From positions 124,001 to 188,000 of the forward strand of contig NZ_JABBJF010000002.1 in the NCBI RefSeq assembly GCF_014218705.1: a DNA stretch of 64,000 nucleotides, in the 5' to 3' direction. The DNA is from Kluyvera sichuanensis. GTDB lineage: Bacteria; Pseudomonadota; Gammaproteobacteria; Enterobacterales; Enterobacteriaceae. Position 1 is the first letter of the stretch; the number at the start of each line of letters is the position of its first letter. Shown here in pieces: positions 9,500-17,539 of the stretch. The translations under genes were made by a program, and so were the position numbers. The notes under the pieces are model-generated. The model was given only the letters and a program-made list of their open reading frames with translations. It was not told where the DNA came from and did no database searches.

Positions 9500-10162
9500 A
9501 TGAGCGAGCAACAGATCGACAGTCTGGTGGCGCAGATCCTCCAGCGTTTACAGCCGCCGGTGCTGGTGATGGTCACCGCCGCCGACGGCTACCGTCAGGC
9601 TATTCGCCAACGGTTGGCAGGCTGCGGGCAGCGGCTGGTGCTGGCGATGGACGAAACCCTTGAGGATGCCGCAGCGTGGCATCAGCTTGGGGAGGTTCTG
9701 CCGCTGTCAGGTGAGCCGCCGATGGGCTATAAGGCGCTGCTGCTGCCGTTTCTCGACTATCCCCAGGCGGCAGATCTGGTCAACGGCACGCTGCATAGCC
9801 CGGTGGCGCGTCGGCTGCACGAGGCGCTGCTGGCGGGCATTCCGGTGCTGGCGCTGCGCTACCACTGCTGCCCGCACAGCGAGCTAAACCAGCTGCGCGG
9901 CGCGGTCATCGACAGCGCCTATACTGCGCATATCGACGCAACTCTTGCCCGCCTGGCGGCGTGCGGCGTGACGCTATGCACCATGAACGAACTGCTGGAG
10001 AAACTGACAACGGGCGTCACCGCACCTGCGCTCGCACCGTTAGCGGCAACCCGTCGTTATCTGACTGTCACAGATATCGTCAATAATCCGTCGCTGGCCG
10101 CAAGACCTGACGTCGTGCTGACCGATGCCGCCGTCGACTATGTCAAAACGAAGAAAAAATAA
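9500..10162 (+). CDS. Unrecognised microcompartment-associated protein with putative encapsulation peptide
   Basis: A 220-residue protein encoded 11 nt after the phosphotransacylase with a good AAAGGAG ribosome site. I do not recognise its function. The first 18 residues (MSEQQIDSLVAQILQRLQ) closely resemble the C-terminal encapsulation helix of the aldehyde dehydrogenase in the same operon, so it is probably internal cargo. The middle has Rossmann-like alternations (PPVLVMVTAADGYRQAI, YKALLLPFLDY, AGIPVLALRYHCCPH) reminiscent of flavoprotein-type domains; the C-terminus (RYLTVTDIVNN, PDVVLTDAAVDYV) may resemble PduM. No catalytic motif is obvious. Five cysteines are present, including CC at about 122-123. 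Confidence 0.72.
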   Translation: MSEQQIDSLVAQILQRLQPPVLVMVTAADGYRQAIRQRLAGCGQRLVLAMDETLEDAAAWHQLGEVLPLSGEPPMGYKALLLPFLDYPQAADLVNGTLHSPVARRLHEALLAGIPVLALRYHCCPHSELNQLRGAVIDSAYTAHIDATLARLAACGVTLCTMNELLEKLTTGVTAPALAPLAATRRYLTVTDIVNNPSLAARPDVVLTDAAVDYVKTKKK

Positions 10163-10196
10163 CCTTACCTCGATAATAAAACCTGGAGTGTAGAAG

Positions 10197-10610
10197 ATGT
10201 CTTCAAAAACAAAATGCTGGCTATGGATGCTGCTGGTTATCGTGTCAGAAACCTCGGCCACCTCAACCCTGAAAATGTTCGGTAGCAGCGAAGGCACCAC
10301 CAAAATACTGCTGCTCGCCCTGCTGGTGGTGCTCTATTGCACCTGCTACTACTCGCTCTCCCGCGCGGTGAAAGATATCCCCGTGGGCCTGGCCTATGCG
10401 ACCTGGTCCGGCACCGGCATCCTGGTGGTATCCACGCTGGGCATGGCCTTCTACGGCCAGCACCCGGACACCGCCGCTATTATCGGTATGGTGATCATCG
10501 CCAGCGGCATCGTCATCATGAACCTGTTTTCCAAAATGGGCAGTGAGGAGAGCGAAGAGACGCCCGCCAAGCCTGCCGCTTCTACCCTGGACAAAAACGT
10601 CGCCAACTAA
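10197..10610 (+). CDS. SMR-family transporter (EmrE-like), subunit 1 of a pair
   Basis: A 137-residue four-helix small multidrug resistance protein. The essential membrane glutamate is seen in IVSETSATS (about E18), with the aromatic YATWSGTGI motif of the quaternary-ammonium (EmrE) subtype. Unlike most SMR proteins it carries a 30-residue hydrophilic C-terminal tail rich in Glu, Pro and Ala. It is 34 nt after the preceding microcompartment gene and 17 nt before a second SMR gene, so the two may form a hetero-oligomer. In a choline operon the likely cargo is a quaternary or tertiary amine (choline, trimethylamine), but substrate and direction are inference. Confidence 0.88.
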   Translation: MSSKTKCWLWMLLVIVSETSATSTLKMFGSSEGTTKILLLALLVVLYCTCYYSLSRAVKDIPVGLAYATWSGTGILVVSTLGMAFYGQHPDTAAIIGMVIIASGIVIMNLFSKMGSEESEETPAKPAASTLDKNVAN

Positions 10611-10627
10611 CGCAAAAGGAATTCACT

Positions 10628-10957
10628 ATGTTTAATCTCGGATTTTTATGGCTGGCGCTGTCTATCGGCTCCGAAATCACCGGCACCTCAATGATCAAAA
10701 AGACCAACGGCTTCAGCAAGCTGGGGCCATCGGTGCTGGTCGTTTGCGCCTACAGCCTGTGCTACTTCGCGCTGACCCGCGCGATGAGCACCATCCCGGT
10801 TGGCGTCGCCTATTCGCTGTGGTGCGGTTTTGGCATCGTCGGCGTGACCATCTTCTCGATGATCCTCTATAAGCAAAAGCCGGATCTGCCCGCTATTCTG
10901 GCGATGGTGCTGATCATCTCCGGCGGCGTGATCATGAACGTCTTCTCTCAGATGTAA
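10628..10957 (+). CDS. SMR-family transporter (EmrE-like), subunit 2 of a pair
   Basis: A 109-residue four-helix SMR protein of normal length, with the conserved membrane glutamate in IGSEITGTS (about E16) and the motif IPVGVAYSLWCGFGIVGV. It is the last gene of the choline operon and is followed within 10 nt by a strong hairpin terminator. Paired SMR genes usually encode antiparallel heterodimers (EbrAB, MdtIJ type), which is the simplest reading here. The location suggests handling of choline or its product trimethylamine rather than drug resistance, but this is inferred from context. Confidence 0.89.
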   Translation: MFNLGFLWLALSIGSEITGTSMIKKTNGFSKLGPSVLVVCAYSLCYFALTRAMSTIPVGVAYSLWCGFGIVGVTIFSMILYKQKPDLPAILAMVLIISGGVIMNVFSQM

Positions 10958-10964
10958 ACGTAAA

Positions 10965-10989
10965 AACGCCTTCCATTAGGGAAGGCGTT
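10965..10989 (+). terminator. Bidirectional intrinsic terminator between the choline operon and the speF-potE operon
   Basis: A perfect 10-bp stem (AACGCCTTCC / GGAAGGCGTT) with a 5-nt loop starts 8 nt after the last SMR stop codon. On the + side a weak T run follows; on the - side the flanking AAAAA gives a good U tract, so it can also end transcripts coming from the opposite operon. Confidence 0.85.
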
Positions 10990-10999
10990 GAATGGTTTT

Positions 11000-11025
11000 C
11001 CCCCTCTCCCCAGAGGGGCGAGGGG
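11000..11025. repeat. Partial copy of a CTC-rich intergenic palindrome
   Basis: An imperfect palindrome of the form CCCCTCTCCCC-AGA-GGGGCGAGGGG. It is the core of a longer element found at 37115-37215, 44581-44629 and 52320-52367, always between operons. Here the outer arms are missing. Confidence 0.7.
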
Positions 11026-11051
11026 CTCGTCCGCACACTTTTTTATGCAAA

Positions 11052-11381
11052 CTACCGGCTAACCGCCTGCAAAGGATGGCTCAATGCATGATTATGCACC
11101 GTGGAAATCTCGGCGATAATCACCTGATACCCTGCCAGCCAGCGCTCGCTTTTACCTTTGGCTTCAACGTGGTGGGCGTTGTGAATACTCGCCTCCATCC
11201 CCGCTTTATCTGACCAGTAATAGTTGTTGATAAGCCTAAGGCCATCGGCGCTCTGGTAGCTTTCCATCCCCAGATAGCCGCTTGAGGCCAGCGTCGCCTG
11301 TTCGATGATATCGTTCAGCGCGTGGAACTCAGCGTCATACTCTTTCTTCGCAAAAATAAAGGTCGCTTGCCACAGAGACAT
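11052..11381 (-). CDS. Antibiotic-biosynthesis-monooxygenase (ABM) fold protein, third gene of the speF-potE operon
   Basis: A 109-residue protein of the ABM/dimeric alpha-beta barrel type, judged from its size, the N-terminal strand SLWQATFIFAKKEYDAEFHAL, the GYLGMESYQSADGLRLINNYYWSD middle and the helix with paired histidines (HNAHHVEAKGKSERW). Such small proteins dimerise and may act as cofactor-free monooxygenases, haem-degrading enzymes or sensors; nothing here fixes the substrate. The ATG at 11381 has GGGAGAAG in front and lies only 13 nt after the potE stop, so it is probably co-transcribed with speF-potE. It is not part of the E. coli operon. Confidence 0.75.
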   Translation of the reverse strand: MSLWQATFIFAKKEYDAEFHALNDIIEQATLASSGYLGMESYQSADGLRLINNYYWSDKAGMEASIHNAHHVEAKGKSERWLAGYQVIIAEISTVHNHALSHPLQAVSR

Positions 11382-11394
11382 GGTCTTCTCCCGA

Positions 11395-12708
11395 TTACGC
11401 CGCGTTGCTCAGTTCAAATTTTGGTGAAATAAAGCCGTACAGGGTCCAGCCGATAAAGGTCACGATGGCACCGTACATCATCGCTTCGTCGCCGGAAGAG
11501 TACAGCGCATAGAAGCTATACAACGCGCCGACAAAAGCAATCAGGTTGGCGATACGCGCTTTGCCCGGTTCCACTTTCGCGACTTTCTGGATAATCACCA
11601 GCGCCGCCATCGACAGGATGTACGGGATGATGTTGGTGACAACCGCCAGATCCACCAGCACGTTGAACTGTTTGTTCAGCGACGGGCTAATGGTCATCAG
11701 CGACAGCACGGTCTGAATCACCACGATAACCAGCATCCCTTTGACCGGCGCGTCAGCTTTGGTCACTTTGGAGAACACTTTCGGGAAGTAGCCGGTGTCA
11801 GCAGACGATTTGAACACCTGAGCAATGGTGAACTGCCAGCCGAGCAGTGAACCGCAGCAGGACATCACCATCAGCGCCATGATCACTTTACCCACCGTTG
11901 GGTTAAACATCTGGGCAAACGCCAGGCCGAACGGCGCAGTAGAGTTCGCCAGATCCATATTTGGCACGATACCGGCAATCACGTTAGTTGAGATGATGTA
12001 GATAACCGCCGCCCCCAGCGTCCCGCCCAGCACGGCGATCGGCACGTTACGTTCCGGGTTTTCCACCACGTCGGTATTGGCACACGCTGACTCAAGCCCC
12101 AGGAAGGCCCACAGGGTCATGGCGATAGAGGAACCGATAGCCGAGAAAGTTGGCGTATGGTGCGGGTTCCAGGAAGCAGCATACAGATGCGGGCTGAACC
12201 AGTACCAGCCAATAATCGACAGACCGACCACCGGAATAATCACGCCCCAGACGGTCACGCCGCTGATCTGGCCGGTAATTTTCGCCCCGCCAAAGTTAGC
12301 GACGGTACAGATCCACAGCACCGCAATGGTGGCCAGACAGATGGCAAATGGCGACAGGTTCACGCCCATCAGTTCAGTACCGTAGCCCACCGCCGAAATC
12401 GCGATGGCGACGTTGGCAATCAGCAGCGATACGCCGTAGGTGTAGTTCGCCATAAAGTTGCCGGACTTACCGAACGCATATTCGGCATAGCCGCCCATCC
12501 CGCCCGCTTTACGACTGAACATCCCGCATTTGGCGAAGGCATAGGCCAGCGCCATTGAACCCACGGCGGTCACCAGCCAGGAGACAATCGAAATGGTACC
12601 GACTTCAGCCAGCTTCGTCGGCAGCATAATAATCCCTGACCCCATCATATTGACGGCGGTTAAAATGGTGAGCTGAACCACCCCCATTTTATTTTTTGAC
12701 GTACTCAT
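11395..12708 (-). CDS. potE: Putrescine/ornithine antiporter PotE
   Basis: A 437-residue APC-family inner-membrane transporter with about 12 membrane helices, nearly identical over long stretches to E. coli PotE as I recall it (for example MGSGIIMLPTKLAEVGTISI, WAFLGLESACANTDVVENPE, FGLAFAQMF). It exchanges extracellular ornithine for intracellular putrescine, and together with SpeF consumes protons. It lies 115 nt downstream of speF on the same strand, with a GAGGACAGC ribosome site before the ATG at 12708. Confidence 0.96.
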   Translation of the reverse strand: MSTSKNKMGVVQLTILTAVNMMGSGIIMLPTKLAEVGTISIVSWLVTAVGSMALAYAFAKCGMFSRKAGGMGGYAEYAFGKSGNFMANYTYGVSLLIANVAIAISAVGYGTELMGVNLSPFAICLATIAVLWICTVANFGGAKITGQISGVTVWGVIIPVVGLSIIGWYWFSPHLYAASWNPHHTPTFSAIGSSIAMTLWAFLGLESACANTDVVENPERNVPIAVLGGTLGAAVIYIISTNVIAGIVPNMDLANSTAPFGLAFAQMFNPTVGKVIMALMVMSCCGSLLGWQFTIAQVFKSSADTGYFPKVFSKVTKADAPVKGMLVIVVIQTVLSLMTISPSLNKQFNVLVDLAVVTNIIPYILSMAALVIIQKVAKVEPGKARIANLIAFVGALYSFYALYSSGDEAMMYGAIVTFIGWTLYGFISPKFELSNAA

Positions 12709-12823
12709 AAGCTGTCCTCTTATTTAATCAGCGTTATCTTTTTTATTAACGCTCAGATTCCCCTGCTCGCCCGGCAATTCACCGAGCGGCAGGGGTAAAC
12801 ATAATTAACGAGATAATCTGGTC

Positions 12824-14995
12824 TTAACGCTTAATGACGTGCCCATAGGCGCGTTTACAGCCGTCAGCATCTTCCTGGATATACACGCCCTGTAATTCTG
12901 GGGCGAAGCCTGGCAGCAGATTGATACCCTCTTCCAGCGCCAGGAAATAACGCTGAACCGGGCCACCCCAAATTTCACCAGGGACCACGCACAGCACGCC
13001 CGGTGGATAAGGAAGCGCGCCTTCGGCGGCAATCTGGCCTTCAATATCTTTCAGCGCGACTAATTCCACGTTGCCGCGAACAAATTCCATATTGGCCTGC
13101 TGCGGGTTCATGGCGACGCGTGGGAAATAATCCTTACGGAACATCTCTTTTTGCAGCTGTTTAACGTCGTAGCTGACGTACAGATCGTGCATCTCCTGGC
13201 ATAACTGACGCAGGGTGTAACCGCGATAGCGCGCTTCATGGTTGGCATACAGCGCCGGTAAGACTTCAGACAGGGGCGCATCCTCTTCCAGCAGACGCTC
13301 AAAGCGCGCAATCTGCGCCACCAGATGGCGCATCTTCGCCATGTCTTCCGCCGGCGTCAGCAGGAACAGAATCGAGTTGAGGTCGCATTTTTCCGGGACG
13401 ATGCCGTTTTCACGCAGGAAGTTCGCCAGAATGGTTGCCGGGACGCCAAACGCTTCATACTCGCCGGTCTCCGCGTTAATGCCCGGCGTGGTGAGCATCA
13501 GTTTGCACGGGTCAACAAAGTACTGATCCTGCGCGTAGCCCTCAAAGGCGTGCCAGCTCTGGCCCGGAATAAAGTTGAAGAAGCGCAGATCGCCCGCCAT
13601 CTCTTCGGTGTCGTAATCCTGCCATTTCTTGCCGTCTACCATTGGCGGGACGAACGGACGGATATGCTGGCACAGTTCCATAATCAGCTTGCGCGCTTCG
13701 ATGCCGAACTTCACGCAGTCCAGCCACAGGCGCTTGCCGCTTTCACCGGCGTGCATTTTGGCGTTCACGTCGAGCGCCGCAAACAGCGGGTAGAACGGGC
13801 TGGTAGAGGCATGCATCATAAAGGCGTTGTTCATGCGCTTATGGCTGACGTAGCGCTGCTGGCCCTTGATATGGCTGTCTTTTTTATGGATCTGCGAGGT
13901 CTGAGAGAAGCCCGCCTGCTGTTTGTGTACCGACTGGGTCACCAGAATGCCCGGATCGTTTTCGTTCAGATCCAGCAGCAGCGGCGAGCAGTCTTTCATC
14001 ATCGGAATAAACTGTTCGTAGCCAACCCACGCGGAGTCAAACAGAATGTAGTCGCACAGGTGGCCAATCTTATCCACCACCTGACGGGCGTTATAGATGG
14101 TGCCGTCGTAGGTGCCGAGCTGGATAATTGCCAGGCGGAACGGGCGTTGCTGGTTTTTACGTTCCGGCGCCACCTCTTCCACCAGCTTACGCAGGTATTT
14201 TTCATCGAAGCAGTGGGCGTCGATACCGCCGATAAAGCCAAACGGGTTACGCGCAGTTTCCAGATACACCGGGGTCGCCCCGGCCTGTAGCAGCGCACCG
14301 TGGTGGTTCGATTTGTGGTTATTGCGGTCAAACAGCACCAGGTCGCCCTGTGCCAGCAGCGCGTTCAGCACCACTTTGTTCGAGGAGGACGTCCCGTTCA
14401 GCACGAAGTAGGTTTTGTCGGCGTTGAACACTTTCGCTGCGTGCTGCTGCGCTGCACAGGCCGCGCCTTCGTGGATCAGCAGATCCCCTAACGCCACGTC
14501 GGCGTTGCATAGGTCAGAGCGGAACAGGGTTTCGCCGAACCAGTCGAAGAACTGGCGGCCTGCCGGGTGACGGCGGTAGAACTGGCCGCCCTGGTGCCCA
14601 GGGCAGTCGAAGGCCGCGTAGCCTTTGCCCACGTAATCCACCATGCGGCTGAAGAACGGCGGCAGCATTTCGCTTTCGTAGCGATCGGCGGCGGCGTCGA
14701 GCTGTTTGCCGTAGTAGTCGGCGTTATCGTCGCACAGTTCAAAGACCCCGGTGACGCGCGGCAGTACGTCGGCCGGCAGCGTGTCTTCACAGCAGACGGC
14801 GACAAACACCGGCAGGCCAAAACCGGTCGCTTCGATGGTTTTCAGAATGCCGTTAGTGGCGTCCGCCACCGACAGCACCACGGCGGAAACGTCGGTGAAG
14901 TCGGTGCCGCGCACATCGCAGTTTTCACGGCGGCTGGTGAAGCAGGAAGTAATGGTCGAGCTAACCGCAATCTTGTTATTAAATTGGTTCATCAT
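12824..14995 (-). CDS. speF: Inducible ornithine decarboxylase SpeF
   Basis: A PLP-dependent fold-I decarboxylase of about 723 residues that makes putrescine from ornithine under acid, anaerobic conditions. The PLP region is clear (TQSVHKQQAGFSQTSQIHKK contains the Schiff-base lysine), with FDCPGHQGG, NGTSSSNKVVLNALL and the C-terminal PGVLCVVPGEIWGGP all as in E. coli SpeF. Translation probably begins at the paired ATG codons 14995/14992; the frame is open further upstream to a TTG at 15013, but the N-terminus aligns with E. coli SpeF from here. A roughly 290-nt leader and an arrest-peptide ORF precede it, so expression should be ornithine-dependent. PotE follows. Confidence 0.96.
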   Translation of the reverse strand: MMNQFNNKIAVSSTITSCFTSRRENCDVRGTDFTDVSAVVLSVADATNGILKTIEATGFGLPVFVAVCCEDTLPADVLPRVTGVFELCDDNADYYGKQLDAAADRYESEMLPPFFSRMVDYVGKGYAAFDCPGHQGGQFYRRHPAGRQFFDWFGETLFRSDLCNADVALGDLLIHEGAACAAQQHAAKVFNADKTYFVLNGTSSSNKVVLNALLAQGDLVLFDRNNHKSNHHGALLQAGATPVYLETARNPFGFIGGIDAHCFDEKYLRKLVEEVAPERKNQQRPFRLAIIQLGTYDGTIYNARQVVDKIGHLCDYILFDSAWVGYEQFIPMMKDCSPLLLDLNENDPGILVTQSVHKQQAGFSQTSQIHKKDSHIKGQQRYVSHKRMNNAFMMHASTSPFYPLFAALDVNAKMHAGESGKRLWLDCVKFGIEARKLIMELCQHIRPFVPPMVDGKKWQDYDTEEMAGDLRFFNFIPGQSWHAFEGYAQDQYFVDPCKLMLTTPGINAETGEYEAFGVPATILANFLRENGIVPEKCDLNSILFLLTPAEDMAKMRHLVAQIARFERLLEEDAPLSEVLPALYANHEARYRGYTLRQLCQEMHDLYVSYDVKQLQKEMFRKDYFPRVAMNPQQANMEFVRGNVELVALKDIEGQIAAEGALPYPPGVLCVVPGEIWGGPVQRYFLALEEGINLLPGFAPELQGVYIQEDADGCKRAYGHVIKR

Positions 14996-15282
14996 TTTCT
15001 CGGTACATAACAATAAATAAGGGGAGACCCTCCGACATCATTTATTTGTCGGATAATCAGAAATAGGTTTTAATGGGTTGTTTGTTTTATTTAATTACGC
15101 GTGACGATTCCTCACCTTGCGGTGAAAAAGAGAAAGCCACAAACCAGAAATAAATAACAGGCACAGCGCGGCGTTATGCTGATGCGCAATACACGATAGA
15201 TTCCGGTGCTTAAGGGCGTAATAGTGATAAAACAGACATGACGTGGCGGAATAGCGTTCCGACCCACACCATTGAAGGGAGG
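14996..15282 (-). promoter_or_regulatory. speF leader region (attenuator) between speFL and speF
   Basis: A 287-nt untranslated stretch between the leader peptide and speF, on the - strand. In E. coli and Salmonella the matching region carries RNA structures and a Rho-dependent terminator that is masked when a ribosome stalls at the end of speFL in the presence of ornithine. I see one small hairpin (TTCACCGCAAGGTGAG near 15110-15126) but no intrinsic terminator with a U tract, which is consistent with Rho-dependent control. The assignment follows from the leader ORF and gene order. Confidence 0.6.
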
Positions 15283-15387
15283 TTATTTAGAGTTGAAGAT
15301 ATGAAAGTCGAAGCAGCTACGTTGGCTTACCATCATAATATGGGTAATACGTCTGATATGCGGCCAGGAATGGCTATTGTTTTCCAT
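15283..15387 (-). CDS. speFL: SpeFL-like ornithine-sensing leader (arrest) peptide
   Basis: A 34-codon ORF upstream of speF on the same strand. Its length equals that of E. coli SpeFL, and the sequence as I recall it matches in blocks: MENNS at 1-5, PHIRR at 9-13, THIM at 15-18, FDFH at 26-29 and FN at 31-32. SpeFL stalls the ribosome when ornithine binds a pocket formed by the nascent chain (the HIRR region) and 23S rRNA, which prevents premature Rho termination and turns on speF-potE. Several positions differ from E. coli: V20 for F, I30 for F, S33 for A and K34 for R. The conserved pocket and position ahead of speF make the call strong; the effect of the C-terminal changes is unknown. Confidence 0.9.
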   Translation of the reverse strand: MENNSHSWPHIRRITHIMMVSQRSCFDFHIFNSK

Positions 15388-15930
15388 GTTCGTCTACTCA
15401 TTGGAATTTGCGTTTATTCTGATTAAATCGTATGAGACGTTTCTTGATTTTAATCAACTAAAGTAACAGGCCACACCCGTAACCCTTTTTTCCGGAAAAT
15501 AAAAACTGAATGAAAAATCTATTTTGCGCGCGGACATAGATTGTCATATTCGTACATATCCGCGTACGCCTTTACCGCCTACCCGGCGGCAGGCCTTTAG
15601 AATCAGGCCAATTTGTCATACAAATGTGTTTTTCCAGCACACCTTGCGGCGTGATAGCCCCAATACTGCAGCAAGAGTCGTGTCATCAAAATCGCATTTT
15701 GATGCAACAAAATGAATTTATATTCACAACCGCATTTGACGAAAAACGTGATGATTAGCACGATAAGCTTAATAACACCTACTACTGATGGGGTAATTCA
15801 CCGCGTAACCATACGCATAATTCCTGATAATCGGTATTATCCGCCCTTTGTGCTAGCCTGAACCGCTTCAGCAGCGATATCATTAGCGCGCGAATCTATT
15901 ACACCTTCTGACCTCAACAAAGGAAAAATA
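15388..15930. promoter_or_regulatory. Divergent control region between speFL-speF-potE and the EAL gene
   Basis: About 540 nt without a convincing gene. The left part must hold the speF operon promoter reading leftwards, including the FNR-type palindrome at 15444-15457. The right part leads into the phosphodiesterase gene. Composition is much more AT-rich than the neighbouring genes. The short open frames here have no ribosome sites or recognisable protein character. Confidence 0.6.
15444..15457. promoter_or_regulatory. FNR-type palindrome upstream of speFL
   Basis: TTGATTTTAATCAA is a perfect match to the FNR consensus TTGAT-N4-ATCAA. Its centre is 63 nt upstream of the speFL start codon. 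This agrees with anaerobic induction of the decarboxylase operon. The promoter is not certain: TACGAT or TTTAAT between the site and speFL could serve as a -10 element. Confidence 0.6.
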
Positions 15931-17526
15931 ATGACCACGCAACGTCTGGTGAGCCTGATCACAGGCGTGCTGATTATCGCTATTTTCCTGCCCATTGCCC
16001 TTAGTCTGTGGCTGGCAAACCGTCAGGCCAACGAACTGTTTAATCAGGAGATGAGCAGCTACACCGAGCGCGTACTGGCGCGTACCCAGCGCGTGAAGCT
16101 GCAGGCCAAAACCGCGCTTGAGGAAGTGAACCGTTTTCAGGGCAAGCCCTGCACCTTGGCTCACCTGCGCGAGATCCAGAAAATCTCCTATATCCATCAG
16201 TACATTCAGAGCGTGTTCTACCTTGATAAGCATAACGGCGCGTGCGATCTACTGAGCAACACGCTGTCTGAAAAGGTCCCCGGCACCGAATTCACCACGC
16301 CTGCGGGCTACACGGTCTTTCTCACCTCACGCCACGACCTGCAGACCGATGCCCCGATGCTGGCGGTAAGCCACGGTAAATATATGGTGATGGTTGACCC
16401 TGACTCATTGATTGACGTGCTGCCGAACCCGACCTATCCGATTCACGCCGCGCTTATCAACACCCAAAGCCACCGCATCGTCGCCAGCAACTACCCGCTC
16501 GATCCGGACATCTGGGAACACCATCTGCAAGCCTATCAGCCAGTCATGGAGTATGACCAGACGGTGTACCGCCAGCGCGTGCTGCCGGACGTTGGGGCGA
16601 TCCTGCTGACCTGGTCCTCGGTGAAACCGCTATCGACCAACTGGCATCGCCAACTGATGCTCTGGCTGCCGCTGGGGCTGTTAATTAGCGGGCTGGCCTC
16701 TTTCTTAATCCTGCGCATTTTGCGCCGCCTGCAGTCTTCCCATTCCCGCGTACTGGCCGCAATAAAAGCCAAAGAGATCACCGTGCACTATCAGCCGGTG
16801 GTGTCGCTCGAGGACGGGCGGCTGATCGGAGCCGAGGCGTTGGCCCGCTGGCAGCAGGCCGATGGTCGCTGGCTGCCGCCGGACCTCTTTATTGCCGTGG
16901 CGGAACAAACCGGCGTGATTTGCCAGTTGACCGAGCATATCGTGCGCTGCGTATTTAACGATCTGGGCCACTGGCTTTCGCAGCATCCTGAGGTCACGAT
17001 GTCGATTAATATCACCGCCGCCGATCTGAGCTCCCCCACCCTGCCCGACCTGCTGCGCCAGCAAATTCAGCAGTGGAACGTGGCACCGACGCAGATTGCG
17101 CTGGAGCTGACCGAACGCGACCTGATCGCGCCGCAAACCGCGCGCCCGGTGCTGCAGGCCTACCGGGAAATGGGTCACAAGGTGTACATCGATGATTTTG
17201 GCGTCGGCTACTCGAGCCTGAGCTATCTTCAGGAGCTGGAGGTCGATACGCTGAAAATCGACAAAGCCTTTGTTGATGCGCTGGAGCACAAAGTGGTTAC
17301 CGGCCATATCATTGAAATCGCCAAATCGCTGAACCTGAGCATGATTGCAGAAGGGATTGAGACCGAACATCAGCGCGACTGGCTGCGCGCGCACGGCGTC
17401 CCGGCCGGGCAGGGCTGGCTTTACAGCAAAGCGCTACCGAAAAAAGCGTTTATCCAGTGGGCGCTGGAGAGAGGCCCACTGAAAAGCGGAGAGGCGAGTC
17501 TTATCCCGCGGCGCCCACATTCTTAA
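15931..17526 (+). CDS. CSS-domain/EAL cyclic-di-GMP phosphodiesterase, PdeC-like
   Basis: A 531-residue inner-membrane protein: membrane helix 1 at about 8-30, a periplasmic sensing domain to about 230, membrane helix 2 at about 232-258, then a cytoplasmic EAL domain. The EAL domain has its catalytic set: EAL at about 302-304, the NITAADL and ELTERDL metal-binding segments, IDDFGVGYSSLSYL, KIDKAFV and AEGIE, so it should be an active phosphodiesterase. The periplasmic part has KPC at C74 and a second cysteine at C105, the same spacing as the redox-sensing pair of E. coli PdeC, but reads CDLLS where the family name-giving motif is CSS. AAGGA precedes the ATG. It is monocistronic and divergent from the speF region. 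Confidence 0.9.
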   Translation: MTTQRLVSLITGVLIIAIFLPIALSLWLANRQANELFNQEMSSYTERVLARTQRVKLQAKTALEEVNRFQGKPCTLAHLREIQKISYIHQYIQSVFYLDKHNGACDLLSNTLSEKVPGTEFTTPAGYTVFLTSRHDLQTDAPMLAVSHGKYMVMVDPDSLIDVLPNPTYPIHAALINTQSHRIVASNYPLDPDIWEHHLQAYQPVMEYDQTVYRQRVLPDVGAILLTWSSVKPLSTNWHRQLMLWLPLGLLISGLASFLILRILRRLQSSHSRVLAAIKAKEITVHYQPVVSLEDGRLIGAEALARWQQADGRWLPPDLFIAVAEQTGVICQLTEHIVRCVFNDLGHWLSQHPEVTMSINITAADLSSPTLPDLLRQQIQQWNVAPTQIALELTERDLIAPQTARPVLQAYREMGHKVYIDDFGVGYSSLSYLQELEVDTLKIDKAFVDALEHKVVTGHIIEIAKSLNLSMIAEGIETEHQRDWLRAHGVPAGQGWLYSKALPKKAFIQWALERGPLKSGEASLIPRRPHS

Positions 17527-17539
17527 GCGCTCTACATCC

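Noticed and set aside
13325-14290. 321-codon open frame on the plus strand inside speF
   Set aside because: Antisense shadow of a strongly conserved decarboxylase; low-complexity Arg/His/Gln-rich protein with no family features.
15121-15780. Short open frames at 15238-15426 and 15524-15715 on the plus strand
   Set aside because: They overlap the speFL leader on the other strand or lie in the divergent control region, lack ribosome sites, and have no protein character.
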